Below are positions 1 through 7,807 of a stretch of 33,234 bases of DNA, one piece after another. This DNA comes from Bacteroidia bacterium. Its GTDB lineage: Bacteria > Bacteroidota > Bacteroidia > UBA4408. Positions within the stretch are counted from its first letter, which is position 1. Every line of letters begins with the position of its first letter. Under the pieces are notes generated by a model, which ran no database searches, was not told the origin of the DNA, and saw only the letters and a program-made list of their open reading frames with translations. The translations under genes and the position numbers were made by a program. The DNA is taken from the NCBI GenBank assembly GCA_014376525.1, contig JACMRI010000150.1, positions 1-33,234 on the forward strand, written 5' to 3'.

Positions 1-1
1 G

Positions 2-253
2 CCCGAAAGCGGTATAGATGCTAACAAAGTATTTGTACCACGAGGCATGTTTATAAGCCCTGATGAGTATGAGTTTATTATATTTGATAGATGGGGCGTA
101 AAACAATTTTACTCACAAACGCCTAAGCAATCATGGGACGGAATGAGCAAAGGCGAACCCGCCAAGCAAGACGTATATGTATGGATTGTGCGCTACAAAG
201 ACCAGTACGGAAACGTAATAGAAAAGAATGGTACAGTTACGCTGTTGAGATAA
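2..253 (+). CDS. 3' end of a secreted protein with a T9SS type B (CHU_C) sorting domain
   Basis: Only the last 83 codons are present; the reading frame is open to the left edge, so the start lies outside the window. The fragment has the hallmarks of the gliding-motility-associated / T9SS type B C-terminal domain: V-F-V-P-R-G near the left edge, a central I-F-D-R-W-G-V segment, then W-D-G, a D-V-Y-V-W-I-V strand, Y-K-D and a closing G-T-V-T-L-L. Such domains direct large surface or extracellular proteins through the type IX secretion system. What the rest of the protein does cannot be told. It is followed at once by a strong hairpin, so it is the last gene of its transcript. Confidence 0.9.
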   Translation, partial: PESGIDANKVFVPRGMFISPDEYEFIIFDRWGVKQFYSQTPKQSWDGMSKGEPAKQDVYVWIVRYKDQYGNVIEKNGTVTLLR

Positions 254-264
254 AGAAAATATTA

Positions 265-313
265 AAATATAAAAGAGGAGTAACTAACCATTAGTTACTC
301 CTCTTTTATATTT
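265..313. terminator. 23-bp perfect inverted repeat, probable bidirectional terminator
   Basis: Positions 265-287 and 291-313 are perfect reverse complements around a 3-nt loop (CCA). The core is AAAGAGGAGTAACTAA with its complement, and the outer part is A/T only. It lies between the stop of the type B cargo gene (253) and the stop of the convergent DUF2400 gene (361). The U-rich or A-rich flanks give a T-run after the stem on both strands. The placement between two converging genes fits a shared terminator. Confidence 0.85.
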
Positions 314-360
314 GTTATTAGCAATTGGCGATTGATGTTTTCCATGATTTTATTATTAAT

Positions 361-1134
361 TTAAAAACTTTCAAACTCATCAAACACCCCTAAGCCAAAT
401 AATGCAAAGTCGTATTTTACTGGGTCTTTTGGGTCTAATAGGCGAAGTTGTATATCTAATTCTTGCACGGCTTTTGCATCGTTTTGATTGCGAGAGAGTA
501 AGCCCAACTTACGTGCTGTATTGCCTGAGTGCACATCTATGGGGCAAGAGAGTTTGGAGGGAGATATAGTTTTCCATATTCCAAAATCCACGCCATTAGT
601 ATCCTTGCGCACCATCCAACGCAAAAACATATTTATACGCTTGGCCGCCGAACCTCGCATAGGGTCGCTTATGTGTTTTTGGGTACGAGATAAATGTTCT
701 ATTTCAAAAAACACGGCCTTAAACTTGGATATACTTTCCTGCAATGATGTGGAGCTTTGATGCTTGGCAAACACAGCTTCCAGCCCATTATGATTCGTAT
801 ATATATGTTGAAGTCCTTTTATAAAACCTACAAAATCATTTGTATTAAATGTGCGGTGGGCAAAATTTTCAATAGTATGTAAATGCTCCTCACGGTGCGT
901 CATTACAAAGTCGTAGGGGCTATTGCCCATATATGCCATCATACGTTCGGCATTTTTCAATATCATTTTTCTGTTGCCCCATGCTATAGTAGCACTTAGG
1001 AAACCCGCTATTTCTATATCTTCTTTACGATTGTATAAATGCGGTATAGCTATAGGGTCTAACGATATAAAGCTAGGTGTGTTATAGTATGCTACTTTTT
1101 GGTTGAGAAATATTTTGAGTTCCTTTGTTACCAT
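361..1134 (-). CDS. TIGR02757 / DUF2400 family protein
   Basis: A 257-aa protein matching the usual length of the Bacteroidetes/spirochaete TIGR02757 (DUF2400) family. Recognised by the N-terminal L-D-P-I-A-I-P-H-L-Y-x-R-x-E-D-I-E-I-A-G block (about residues 25-45), the A-T-I-A-W-G-N-R segment after it, the internal G-S-A-A-K-R-I-N-M-F-L-R-W-M-V-R block, and P-I-D-V-H-S-G-N-T-A-R, followed by D-P-V-K-Y-D-F-A-L-F-G-L-G near the C-terminus. The biochemical role of this family is not established to my knowledge. The pattern of basic and aromatic residues and the V-D-V-H-like motif recall HhH-type DNA glycosylase folds, but that is inference. It is the last gene before the terminator, with 82 nt separating it from the upstream membrane protein. 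Confidence 0.88.
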   Translation of the reverse strand: MVTKELKIFLNQKVAYYNTPSFISLDPIAIPHLYNRKEDIEIAGFLSATIAWGNRKMILKNAERMMAYMGNSPYDFVMTHREEHLHTIENFAHRTFNTNDFVGFIKGLQHIYTNHNGLEAVFAKHQSSTSLQESISKFKAVFFEIEHLSRTQKHISDPMRGSAAKRINMFLRWMVRKDTNGVDFGIWKTISPSKLSCPIDVHSGNTARKLGLLSRNQNDAKAVQELDIQLRLLDPKDPVKYDFALFGLGVFDEFESF

Positions 1135-1216
1135 AGCTTATAGAGACTTAATACTAATTATGTTTAAATTGTTCGCTACAGAATAAAATATAGTAATAAA
1201 TAATTGCAAATATGTT

Positions 1217-1684
1217 TTAAAACAACGATTTTAAATACGGTAGAGTATAAGTAAGCGAGCTTAAAACTAACGCCCAAGCTATTACTCCTCCTAATAAATA
1301 CGACAGTACATAACGTGTGTTTTTGAAGTATCTAACGTTAAAACGTGCCGCAATAATACTCCCCACAGGTACTGATAGCAAGGGCGGAGTAATAATTGCT
1401 AACCCAAGCAAACCATGGCTTTTTAGTACTTGCACTATAAATCTATTGGTTTTGGTAAACACTTTTCTCTTTTTAGAAGTTGTGGTAATTGGCTTAGTAA
1501 ACCAACGTTCTATAATATACTCACCTCCAAAAAAACTAACCAAAACGCCTATAGTACCGCCTAAGGCAAGCCCAATAAATGTTTCTGTAAAACTAAGGTT
1601 AGATGCTAAGGCAAATGGCGTAGCAATTTTAAACGCAAATGCGGCGAAAAAAGTAACGGTAATTATTTTTATAATATTGCTCAC
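1217..1684 (-). CDS. Small integral membrane protein (DedA/small multidrug export-like)
   Basis: A 155-aa protein with about four hydrophobic segments (roughly residues 5-28, 36-54, 93-112 and 125-150). A strongly basic loop (K-K-R-K at about 72-75) separates the halves, so it is an inner-membrane protein. The segment H-G-L-L-G-L-A-I-I-T-P-P-L-L-S-V-P-V-G resembles the re-entrant-loop region of small multidrug export (PF06695) and DedA-like proteins, but the similarity is by eye and no substrate can be named. It starts 26 nt after the nusB stop and is probably co-transcribed with it. Confidence 0.7.
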   Translation of the reverse strand: MSNIIKIITVTFFAAFAFKIATPFALASNLSFTETFIGLALGGTIGVLVSFFGGEYIIERWFTKPITTTSKKRKVFTKTNRFIVQVLKSHGLLGLAIITPPLLSVPVGSIIAARFNVRYFKNTRYVLSYLLGGVIAWALVLSSLTYTLPYLKSLF

Positions 1685-1710
1685 GGTTGCATTTATTTAA
1701 TTATACCAAT

Positions 1711-2658
1711 TTATCCTAATAATCCACGCCCTGTTTTGGCTATTTCGCCACTGGCTTTTAGCTCCACCACTAGCTTGTCCAATATACCATTTATAAAGTT
1801 TTTACTCTTATCGGTACTGTATTCTTTTGATAGCTCTATGTACTCGTTAAGAGTTACTTTTACTGGTATTTCGTTAAAATAAGTAAGTTCTATTATTGCC
1901 ATACGCATTAGCAAAACATCCATATTGGCTATACGCTCCAATTCCCAATTTTGGGTTTTGTCGCTTATCATTTTTTCTAATTCTTTGTTACGTAGTAATA
2001 CTCGTCTAAATAATTCAAACACAAAACGTTTATCATCTTCAGTGTCTTTGTACAAAGGTTGCAAACGTGCGCTGTTGGTGGTTTTTTCTTGAAAACTCTC
2101 TATCGTTTTCACTACTGATACGTTTACCATATAAAAATCGTCTAACCAATATATGCTTTTGTCTTCGTACAAGTCCTCAAAATACTCGTTATTGGCTATA
2201 AATTCCACAAATAAATCTATCACAAAACGTTTAGCGTCACTAAAATAATTAGTGGGTTTAGCCATGTATTCTTTGTATAAATCGCTCAGTCGTATTTTGT
2301 TAAATAGTTTACGTAGCATTTCGTGTTCGTCAGTCCACGATACAGAGTATTGCTGTATTTTGGTTGCTAATTCGGCGTTGCTAACAATCATTCGTAATGC
2401 CAAATTATTTACAAACTTGATATTGGGCGATAGGTCTTCGGGCGTGGGTAATAGTTTTTGCTTACCGTCATCTATTATACGCTCGGCTATATGCAATAAT
2501 TCGCCAAATAACGATAGTTGGTGTATATACAAATCATAGTATTTATCAATGCTACGTTGTAACTCTTTTTCTCCCATTTGTAAATCAAATTGTGGGGCAC
2601 TAAACTGAGCATAAAGGCTGTGAAGGGCTTTTACTCTTAAATGATGGCGATTAAGCAT
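1711..2658 (-). CDS. nusB: Transcription antitermination factor NusB
   Basis: A 315-aa protein of the long NusB type common in Bacteroidetes (the E. coli form is about 139 aa). The N-terminus M-L-N-R-H-H-L-R-V-K-A-L-H-S-L-Y-A is the typical start of this version. The C-terminal third carries the NusB fold signature: W-E-L-E-R-I-A-N-M-D-V-L-L-M-R-M-A-I-I-E-L-T-Y-F, then P-V-K-V-T-L-N-E-Y-I-E-L-S-K-E-Y-S-T-D-K-S. NusB pairs with S10 (NusE) on boxA RNA in rRNA antitermination. An in-frame ATG further upstream (2691) is rejected because a -7 promoter box (2689-2696) overlaps it; starting at 2658 gives a leader of about 25 nt. Confidence 0.92.
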   Translation of the reverse strand: MLNRHHLRVKALHSLYAQFSAPQFDLQMGEKELQRSIDKYYDLYIHQLSLFGELLHIAERIIDDGKQKLLPTPEDLSPNIKFVNNLALRMIVSNAELATKIQQYSVSWTDEHEMLRKLFNKIRLSDLYKEYMAKPTNYFSDAKRFVIDLFVEFIANNEYFEDLYEDKSIYWLDDFYMVNVSVVKTIESFQEKTTNSARLQPLYKDTEDDKRFVFELFRRVLLRNKELEKMISDKTQNWELERIANMDVLLMRMAIIELTYFNEIPVKVTLNEYIELSKEYSTDKSKNFINGILDKLVVELKASGEIAKTGRGLLG

Positions 2659-2688
2659 TGTATGAAGAACGATTTTAAATATAGAATA

Positions 2689-2696
2689 CAAACATA
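2689..2696 (-). promoter_or_regulatory. Bacteroidetes -7 promoter box for nusB
   Basis: On the minus strand the sequence reads TATGTTTG, a full match to TAnnTTTG. It lies 31 nt upstream of the chosen nusB start codon. No clear TTG box is seen at the -33 position. Confidence 0.6.
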
Positions 2697-2800
2697 GAAA
2701 ATACTTATTATATTTAAATACGATTATTTGCCAAAATGTGTTATTTTTATGAAATAATTTAATTGACTACACCAACGATAATATAAACCGTATAACCCCT

Positions 2801-3856
2801 ATGTATAACCAAACCAATATGTTTAACGAACTTAACACTGCAGCTACCAAACTTACCAATAGCTATACTGCGTTTAAAAATCTGCCAGAAATTACACTTG
2901 CTACCACTCCCAAAACAAAAATATATACGGAGGATAAACTTACCTTGTATCGTTTTGATAGGAGTACACCTGCTACCACCAAAACACCCGTACTTATTGT
3001 GTATGCCCTAGTTAATACTTGGCAAATGATGGACTTGCAACCCGACCGTAGCTATGTTACCAACTTACTTAATCAGGGCTTAGATGTGTATTTGATAGAT
3101 TGGGGAACAATAACCCAGCAGGACAAATATAACACCATGAACGATTATATAAATGGGTATGTAAACAACTGCGTAGACTACATACGAGGGCATCACAAAC
3201 TTGATAAAATAAACTTAATGGGCATATGCCAAGGTGGTACATTTAGTGCTATATACTCCGCTATACACCCACACAAGGTTAAAAACTTAATAACACTTGT
3301 TACCCCAATAGACTTTAGTACCAATGATGGTTTATTGTTTAAATGGGCCAAAGACATGGATTTTGATGCATTGGTAAAAAACTATAACGGAATTATTCCA
3401 GGTTCGTTTTTAAACGTAGGTTTCGAAATGCTAAAACCAATGATGAAAATAAACAAAGGACAAGGCTTGATGAATGCGATAAACGACGAGAGTAAACTAC
3501 TCAATTTTATGCGTATGGAAAAATGGATTGCCGATAGCCCCGATCAAGCTGGAGCTTGCTACCTACAGTTTATGAAAGATTTGTATCAAAACAATAAACT
3601 TATAAATACCGAAATGGTAGTAGGTAAGCACACTGTTAATCTAAAAAATATAACTATGCCTTTGCTTAATATTTATGCAACCGAAGACCACTTAGTACCA
3701 CCATCGGCAACTATACCATTAAACGATTATGTAGGGACTAAAGACAAAGAAATATATTCGTTTAAAGGTGGACACATAGGAGTATTTACTGGTGCACGCT
3801 CTCAAAAAGAACTTGCTCCAACAGTAGGCAAATGGTTACTAAGCCGAGATAAATAA
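2801..3856 (+). CDS. phaC: Class III-type poly(3-hydroxyalkanoate) synthase subunit PhaC
   Basis: A 351-aa alpha/beta-hydrolase-fold synthase that polymerises 3-hydroxyacyl-CoA into storage polyester. The lipase-like box is G-I-C-Q-G-G (residues 141-146) with the nucleophile Cys143. The other catalytic residues are visible as Asp296 (A-T-E-D-H-L-V-P-P) and His325 (G-G-H-I-G). Also typical are V-Y-A-L-V-N-T-W near residue 67, D-W-G at 100-102, and L-V-T-P-I-D-F at 166-172. The length (about 350 aa) and the lack of the long N-terminal domain place it with class III/IV PhaC, which normally need a partner subunit (PhaE or PhaR). No partner gene is seen in the window. It is divergent from nusB across a 142-bp gap. 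A second in-frame ATG at codon 7 is a possible start. Confidence 0.93.
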   Translation: MYNQTNMFNELNTAATKLTNSYTAFKNLPEITLATTPKTKIYTEDKLTLYRFDRSTPATTKTPVLIVYALVNTWQMMDLQPDRSYVTNLLNQGLDVYLIDWGTITQQDKYNTMNDYINGYVNNCVDYIRGHHKLDKINLMGICQGGTFSAIYSAIHPHKVKNLITLVTPIDFSTNDGLLFKWAKDMDFDALVKNYNGIIPGSFLNVGFEMLKPMMKINKGQGLMNAINDESKLLNFMRMEKWIADSPDQAGACYLQFMKDLYQNNKLINTEMVVGKHTVNLKNITMPLLNIYATEDHLVPPSATIPLNDYVGTKDKEIYSFKGGHIGVFTGARSQKELAPTVGKWLLSRDK

Positions 3857-3875
3857 ATACAACTAAAATATATAG

Positions 3876-3883
3876 TATATTTG
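3876..3883 (+). promoter_or_regulatory. Bacteroidetes -7 promoter box for the FadL-like gene
   Basis: TATATTTG followed by C is a full match to TAnnTTTG, 24 nt before the ATG at 3907. No convincing -33 TTG is present upstream. Confidence 0.65.
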
Positions 3884-3906
3884 CCACAAATAACTAAATT
3901 CAACTA

Positions 3907-5145
3907 ATGAAATTAATTACAGTTTTACTTACCACTTGCGCACTAGCCACACACTTAACTACTTTGGTTGCGGGTGGTTTTCAACTTAATGCACAAGGCG
4001 CAAAACAGCTGGGCATGGGACATGTAGGCACAGGCTTAGCTACTGATGCTAGTGCATTGTTTTTTAACCCTGGAGCTATTAGTTTTGCTGATAGTGCACG
4101 CTTGCGTTTAGCTGTTGCAGGCACGTTTATTAACGCCAATATTCAATACATCAATGGTTCGTACTCTGCACGTAATGTCCCGCATTTGGGCACACCCATT
4201 AATTTGTATGCAAGCTATCAACCTATTAAAAACATTCCGTTAAATGTAGGTATGGCTATATACACACCTTTTGGTAGCCAATTACAATGGGAAAACAATT
4301 GGCAAGGGCAAGCCGTTATACAAGAAATAAAACTTAAAACTATTTTTTATCAGCCAACGGTGTCCTACCAAATAGGTAAACACTTTGGCATAGGCATTGG
4401 ATATGTTATTGCCACCGGCGATTTTAGTTTGTCCAAAGCAGTACCATTAGCCAATCTACAAGGTGAATACGGACAAGCTGTGCTTACGGGTAAGGCAACA
4501 GGTACAGGTGTTAATGCAGGTATTTACGTAAATCTTACTGACAAATGGAAATTTGGTATGAACTATCGCTCACGTGTAACCGCTAAAGTAAAAGCAGGAA
4601 CATCTACATTTACAACTCCTACTTATGTTGCGCAATATTTTCCTTCAACCAATAATTTTACTACACAACTTAACTTGCCCGATGTTTTTACATTTGGCGT
4701 AAGCTACAAGTGCAACGATAAACTTACATTAGCTGCTGATATTATGTTTGCTGATTGGAGTAGCTACGATAGTTTAATTATTGATTTTGAAACCAACACT
4801 GATAAATTAAAAGATATACACCAAGCTAAAAAATGGAAAGGAGCATACATCTATCGTATGGGAGCAAGCTACAAAACTACTGATAAACTTACCTTGCGTG
4901 CAGGTGCATACTATGATGTGAGCCCAGTGCAAGACGATTACTTGTCAGCCGAAACTCCTGATGCCAACAAAGTAGGATTAACTGCTGGCGTAAGTTACAA
5001 CTTAGGAAAGAAACTTAGCATAGATGCTGCTTTACTTTATATAGAAAGCGCAGCACGCAAAGGGGGTAATGCAGAAGCTAATTTTTATGGAACTTACAAA
5101 TCTAATGCTAAAGCGGTGAGCATAGGCATTAGCTATACTTTTTAA
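3907..5145 (+). CDS. Outer membrane transporter of the OmpP1/FadL/TodX family
   Basis: A 412-aa outer-membrane beta-barrel with a Sec signal peptide (about residues 1-22). The mature N-terminus, G-G-F-Q-L-N-A-Q-G-A-K-Q-L-G-M-G, then G-T-G-L-A, D-A-S-A-L-F-F-N-P-G-A, is the family signature; this N-terminal plug segment forms the substrate channel in FadL. The remainder alternates aromatic and polar residues in beta-strand style and ends in S-I-G-I-S-Y-T-F, a normal barrel C-terminus with terminal Phe. The family moves long-chain fatty acids and other hydrophobic compounds across the outer membrane; the substrate here is unknown. It has its own promoter box and is followed by a secreted esterase after 41 nt. 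Confidence 0.92.
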   Translation: MKLITVLLTTCALATHLTTLVAGGFQLNAQGAKQLGMGHVGTGLATDASALFFNPGAISFADSARLRLAVAGTFINANIQYINGSYSARNVPHLGTPINLYASYQPIKNIPLNVGMAIYTPFGSQLQWENNWQGQAVIQEIKLKTIFYQPTVSYQIGKHFGIGIGYVIATGDFSLSKAVPLANLQGEYGQAVLTGKATGTGVNAGIYVNLTDKWKFGMNYRSRVTAKVKAGTSTFTTPTYVAQYFPSTNNFTTQLNLPDVFTFGVSYKCNDKLTLAADIMFADWSSYDSLIIDFETNTDKLKDIHQAKKWKGAYIYRMGASYKTTDKLTLRAGAYYDVSPVQDDYLSAETPDANKVGLTAGVSYNLGKKLSIDAALLYIESAARKGGNAEANFYGTYKSNAKAVSIGISYTF

Positions 5146-5186
5146 AAAAACAATCACAAAATAGCAAATTCAAAATTAAAGCAACT

Positions 5187-6458
5187 ATGAAACAAATTTA
5201 CATAACGTTAGCAGGCATAACATTAGCCGCAACAAGTCAAGCACAATACGGTATAGGTCGTTATGCCAGCAAAGTTTTTGCTAACAATATAGACTCTTCA
5301 ATTAACGTAGTGTATGGTAGTGCAAAATCATACACAGGTACAACTGTGTCATTAAAAATGGACGTGATGCAACCGCACGCAGATTCGATAGCGAAACGCC
5401 CCTTAGTAATATGGGTGCATGGAGGTAGTTTTATAAGCGGTAGCAAAACAGACGAGGCTCCAATAACAAGAGACTTCGCACAAAAAGGATATGTAACAGC
5501 AAATATTAATTACCGTTTAGGTGTTAGTCCATTTGATTCTATTGGTGCTTTTAAGGCTGCTGTAAGAGCAACACAAGATTTGAAAGCAGCAATACGTTTC
5601 TTTTATAAAGATGCACGTACAACCAATGTGTATAAAATAGATACCAATAAAATATTTATTGGAGGAAGCTCAGCAGGCGCTATTACCTCAATGCACGTGG
5701 CTTACTTAAAACAAGCTTGCAAAATAGAAGCGTTTGTAGGCGGTAGTTCAGCCTTAACTGCTCTAGGAGGATTAGAAGGTATTAGTGGTAACCCAGGCTA
5801 CCCAACCAGAGTAGCAGGTGTACTTAATATGTGTGGTGCATTATTGCGCTACGATTTTATTAAACAAAGTGATGTTCCATTATGTAGTATGCACGGCACT
5901 AACGATGGTACAGTTGCTTATGGACGAGCACCTGTAAATCCTGGTATAAAATTATTATACTTAGATGGTTCTCGCTTACTTAAACAGCATACCGACGTTA
6001 TAAATCATGATCATGATTTTTACACTTGGTATGGAGCTGGCCATGTACCTTATTCTAATGGTGGCGCATACCTAGATACCTTACTTAAATTTACTACAGG
6101 TTTCTTGTTAAAGCATGTTACTGGAAACGCTGTAACTATAGTGCCTGCACCCAATAGTTATGTGGGATTACAACAGTTATATACCTACACTACTAATTGT
6201 CCTTCAACGTCGGTAGAAAATATTACAGAAAATAATGTTAGTATATATCCTAACCCAGCTACTAACTTAGTAACCATTACTTCTGAAACATTAATAAATG
6301 AAGTGGTTTTATACAACATTACAGGTTCAGTTATTATTTCTGAAAAAATAAATGGAATAAAAGCCATAATTAATCGTAATGAACTAGCTGCAGGAACTTA
6401 CATTTTAAAAATAGTTAAGGGAAATGATGTAATTACTAAAAAAATTATTTTTAATTAA
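5187..6458 (+). CDS. Secreted alpha/beta-hydrolase (carboxylesterase-like) with T9SS type A sorting domain
   Basis: A 423-aa exported hydrolase. Residues 1-20 form a signal peptide ending in S-Q-A-Q. The catalytic domain (about 35-315) shows the oxyanion-hole H-G-G (78-80), nucleophile motif G-S-S-A-G with Ser162, a probable acid Asp240 (H-G-T-N-D-G) and His286 (G-A-G-H). This arrangement fits carboxylesterase and BD-FAE-like esterases. A linker with Cys is followed by a type A sorting domain (about 350-423): S-I-Y-P-N-P-A-T-N, V-V-L-Y-N-I-T-G, L-A-A-G-T-Y-I-L-K-I and a final K-K-I-I-F-N. The enzyme is therefore predicted to act outside the cell or on its surface. The substrate cannot be told; the FadL-like channel just upstream suggests a lipid or ester product, which is inference. 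Confidence 0.88.
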   Translation: MKQIYITLAGITLAATSQAQYGIGRYASKVFANNIDSSINVVYGSAKSYTGTTVSLKMDVMQPHADSIAKRPLVIWVHGGSFISGSKTDEAPITRDFAQKGYVTANINYRLGVSPFDSIGAFKAAVRATQDLKAAIRFFYKDARTTNVYKIDTNKIFIGGSSAGAITSMHVAYLKQACKIEAFVGGSSALTALGGLEGISGNPGYPTRVAGVLNMCGALLRYDFIKQSDVPLCSMHGTNDGTVAYGRAPVNPGIKLLYLDGSRLLKQHTDVINHDHDFYTWYGAGHVPYSNGGAYLDTLLKFTTGFLLKHVTGNAVTIVPAPNSYVGLQQLYTYTTNCPSTSVENITENNVSIYPNPATNLVTITSETLINEVVLYNITGSVIISEKINGIKAIINRNELAAGTYILKIVKGNDVITKKIIFN

Positions 6459-6492
6459 TAATAATTATTTTTATTAATTGAAAATTTTAAAT

Positions 6493-6500
6493 TATATTTG
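6493..6500 (+). promoter_or_regulatory. Bacteroidetes -7 promoter box upstream of the STAS gene
   Basis: TATATTTG matches TAnnTTTG and lies in an AT-rich gap, 45 nt before the STAS start. A TTG occurs at 6478-6480, but the 12-nt spacing is too short for a normal -33 element. Confidence 0.55.
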
Positions 6501-6544
6501 ATAAATATAAAATTTATTGCTAATTCGTATTTTTAATAGCGCAA

Positions 6545-6877
6545 ATGATTACTACTGATTATAAAACAGATTACGCCATTGTAACGATAGTTGCAGAAAA
6601 ATTAGATGGTACTATTGCTCAAGATTTAAAATCGGAGTTTATAAAGGTGAGCGCACGAAACGTCAACAATGTTATTGTAAACTTATTTAATAATAAGTAC
6701 TGCGATTCATCAGGGTTAAGTGCGCTGCTAGTAGGCAATAGATTATGTAAAAATGCGGGAGGTAAGTTTTTCATTACAGCGTTACAAGAAAACGTAGCGC
6801 GTTTAATTCAAATATCTCAATTAGACACGGTGTTATTTATTACTTCTACGGTAGAAGAAGCTGAAGCAAAAATTTAA
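6545..6877 (+). CDS. STAS-domain anti-anti-sigma factor (SpoIIAA/RsbV type)
   Basis: A 110-aa single-domain STAS protein. The key segment is N-K-Y-C-D-S-S-G-L-S-A (about residues 50-60); the serine after Asp54 in this D-S-S-G-L loop is the site phosphorylated by the partner kinase in SpoIIAA and RsbV. The following amphipathic stretch (N-R-L-C-K-N-A-G-G-K-F-F-I-T) and the C-terminal V-A-R-L-I-Q-I-S-Q-L-D-T-V-L complete the fold. In partner switching the dephosphorylated form sequesters an anti-sigma kinase. No such kinase is adjacent; a SpoIIE-type phosphatase able to dephosphorylate such a protein lies 20 kb away at 26653. The gene appears to be a single-gene or short transcript with its own -7 box. 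Confidence 0.88.
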   Translation: MITTDYKTDYAIVTIVAEKLDGTIAQDLKSEFIKVSARNVNNVIVNLFNNKYCDSSGLSALLVGNRLCKNAGGKFFITALQENVARLIQISQLDTVLFITSTVEEAEAKI

Positions 6878-6921
6878 AACAAACAAAACAACAATCATTA
6901 ACAATTAAAAAACAAGAAATC

Positions 6922-7776
6922 ATGAAAAAAAATTTACTAACAGTAGGCTTATCAATTGCAACAATTGCAGTTATGGCTCAAGCAACATGCACTCCCGATG
7001 TATCTTGCCTTCCTCCAAACCAATCAGGCGGTGTATGCCCTGATTCTGCATCTGCAGTAGCCTTATTAACAGGCACATTAGGAACACCGATGAACGTTGT
7101 GTTTAGCGTTAAAATACCTGGTTCAACAACTTATCAAGGTCAAACAGTTACTCTAAACCAATTTGCAGTAGTAAATATTCAAGCTAAAGTTAATGGTAAT
7201 TACGGACCGTTAAGTTCTGTAGGTCTTAGTTACTTGGGTGCTGGTGCTAATACTGCATCAGGTTCAGGAGGAGGCTATTCGGGTGCCAATATGACTGAAT
7301 ATTGTTATTTTCCAGCACCAGCCTCAGCAGGTAAATGTATTGTAATATCGGGTACACCTACAGTTTTGGGTTCATTTCCTATTAAGATATCCTCTAAAGC
7401 GAGAGGTGTATTTTTTGGTTCTTCAATATGGGCAGATGCACCAGATGAAAATGCATATTATTTAACTGTTAATCCTGCTGGTCCTAATGGTTTAAAAGCA
7501 ACAATTGTAAACAGTGCTAAATTTGGTGTAATATCTGCTAATCCAAACCCATTTGCTGATTTTACTACTATTTTTTATAACGCACCTGAAGCTGCTAAAA
7601 CTACGTTCACTGTTTTTAATGTATTGGGCGAGCAAGTATATACTAATTCTTATACTGCACAAACAGGACAAAACACTATTGAATTTAAAGCTAACAATTT
7701 AACAAGTGGTGTGTATGTATATACATTAACCAATGGTAAAGAAACAACTACACAACGTTTGGTTATTGAAAAATAA
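6922..7776 (+). CDS. Secreted Cys-containing protein with T9SS type A sorting domain
   Basis: A 284-aa exported protein with a signal peptide (residues 1-19, ending V-M-A-Q). The N-terminal region starts T-C-T-P-D-V-S-C and is rich in Gly, Ser and Thr. It contains a segment C-I-V-I-S-G-T-P-T-V-L-G-S-F-P-I-K-I that resembles putative Ig-like (He_PIG) domains, where S-G-T-P-x-x-x-G is typical. The C-terminal 75 residues form a type A sorting domain: I-S-A-N-P-N-P-F-A-D, F-T-V-F-N-V-L-G-E-Q-V-Y, and L-T-S-G-V-Y-V-Y-T-L. No enzymatic motif is seen, so a structural or surface role is the best guess. Two of the cysteines near the N-terminus may pair. It follows the STAS gene after 44 nt, with no promoter box visible between. 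Confidence 0.82.
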   Translation: MKKNLLTVGLSIATIAVMAQATCTPDVSCLPPNQSGGVCPDSASAVALLTGTLGTPMNVVFSVKIPGSTTYQGQTVTLNQFAVVNIQAKVNGNYGPLSSVGLSYLGAGANTASGSGGGYSGANMTEYCYFPAPASAGKCIVISGTPTVLGSFPIKISSKARGVFFGSSIWADAPDENAYYLTVNPAGPNGLKATIVNSAKFGVISANPNPFADFTTIFYNAPEAAKTTFTVFNVLGEQVYTNSYTAQTGQNTIEFKANNLTSGVYVYTLTNGKETTTQRLVIEK

Positions 7777-7807
7777 TTAATAAAAAACGTTGCTTAATCT
7801 ATTTTAG

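Noticed and set aside
1207-1214. CATATTTG on the minus strand ahead of DUF2400
   Set aside because: The first two bases (CA) do not match TA, and there is no -33 element; too weak to call.
1317-1700. 127-codon plus-strand frame opposite the small membrane protein
   Set aside because: The minus-strand reading gives clean membrane segments and fits the nusB operon; the plus-strand frame has no such support.
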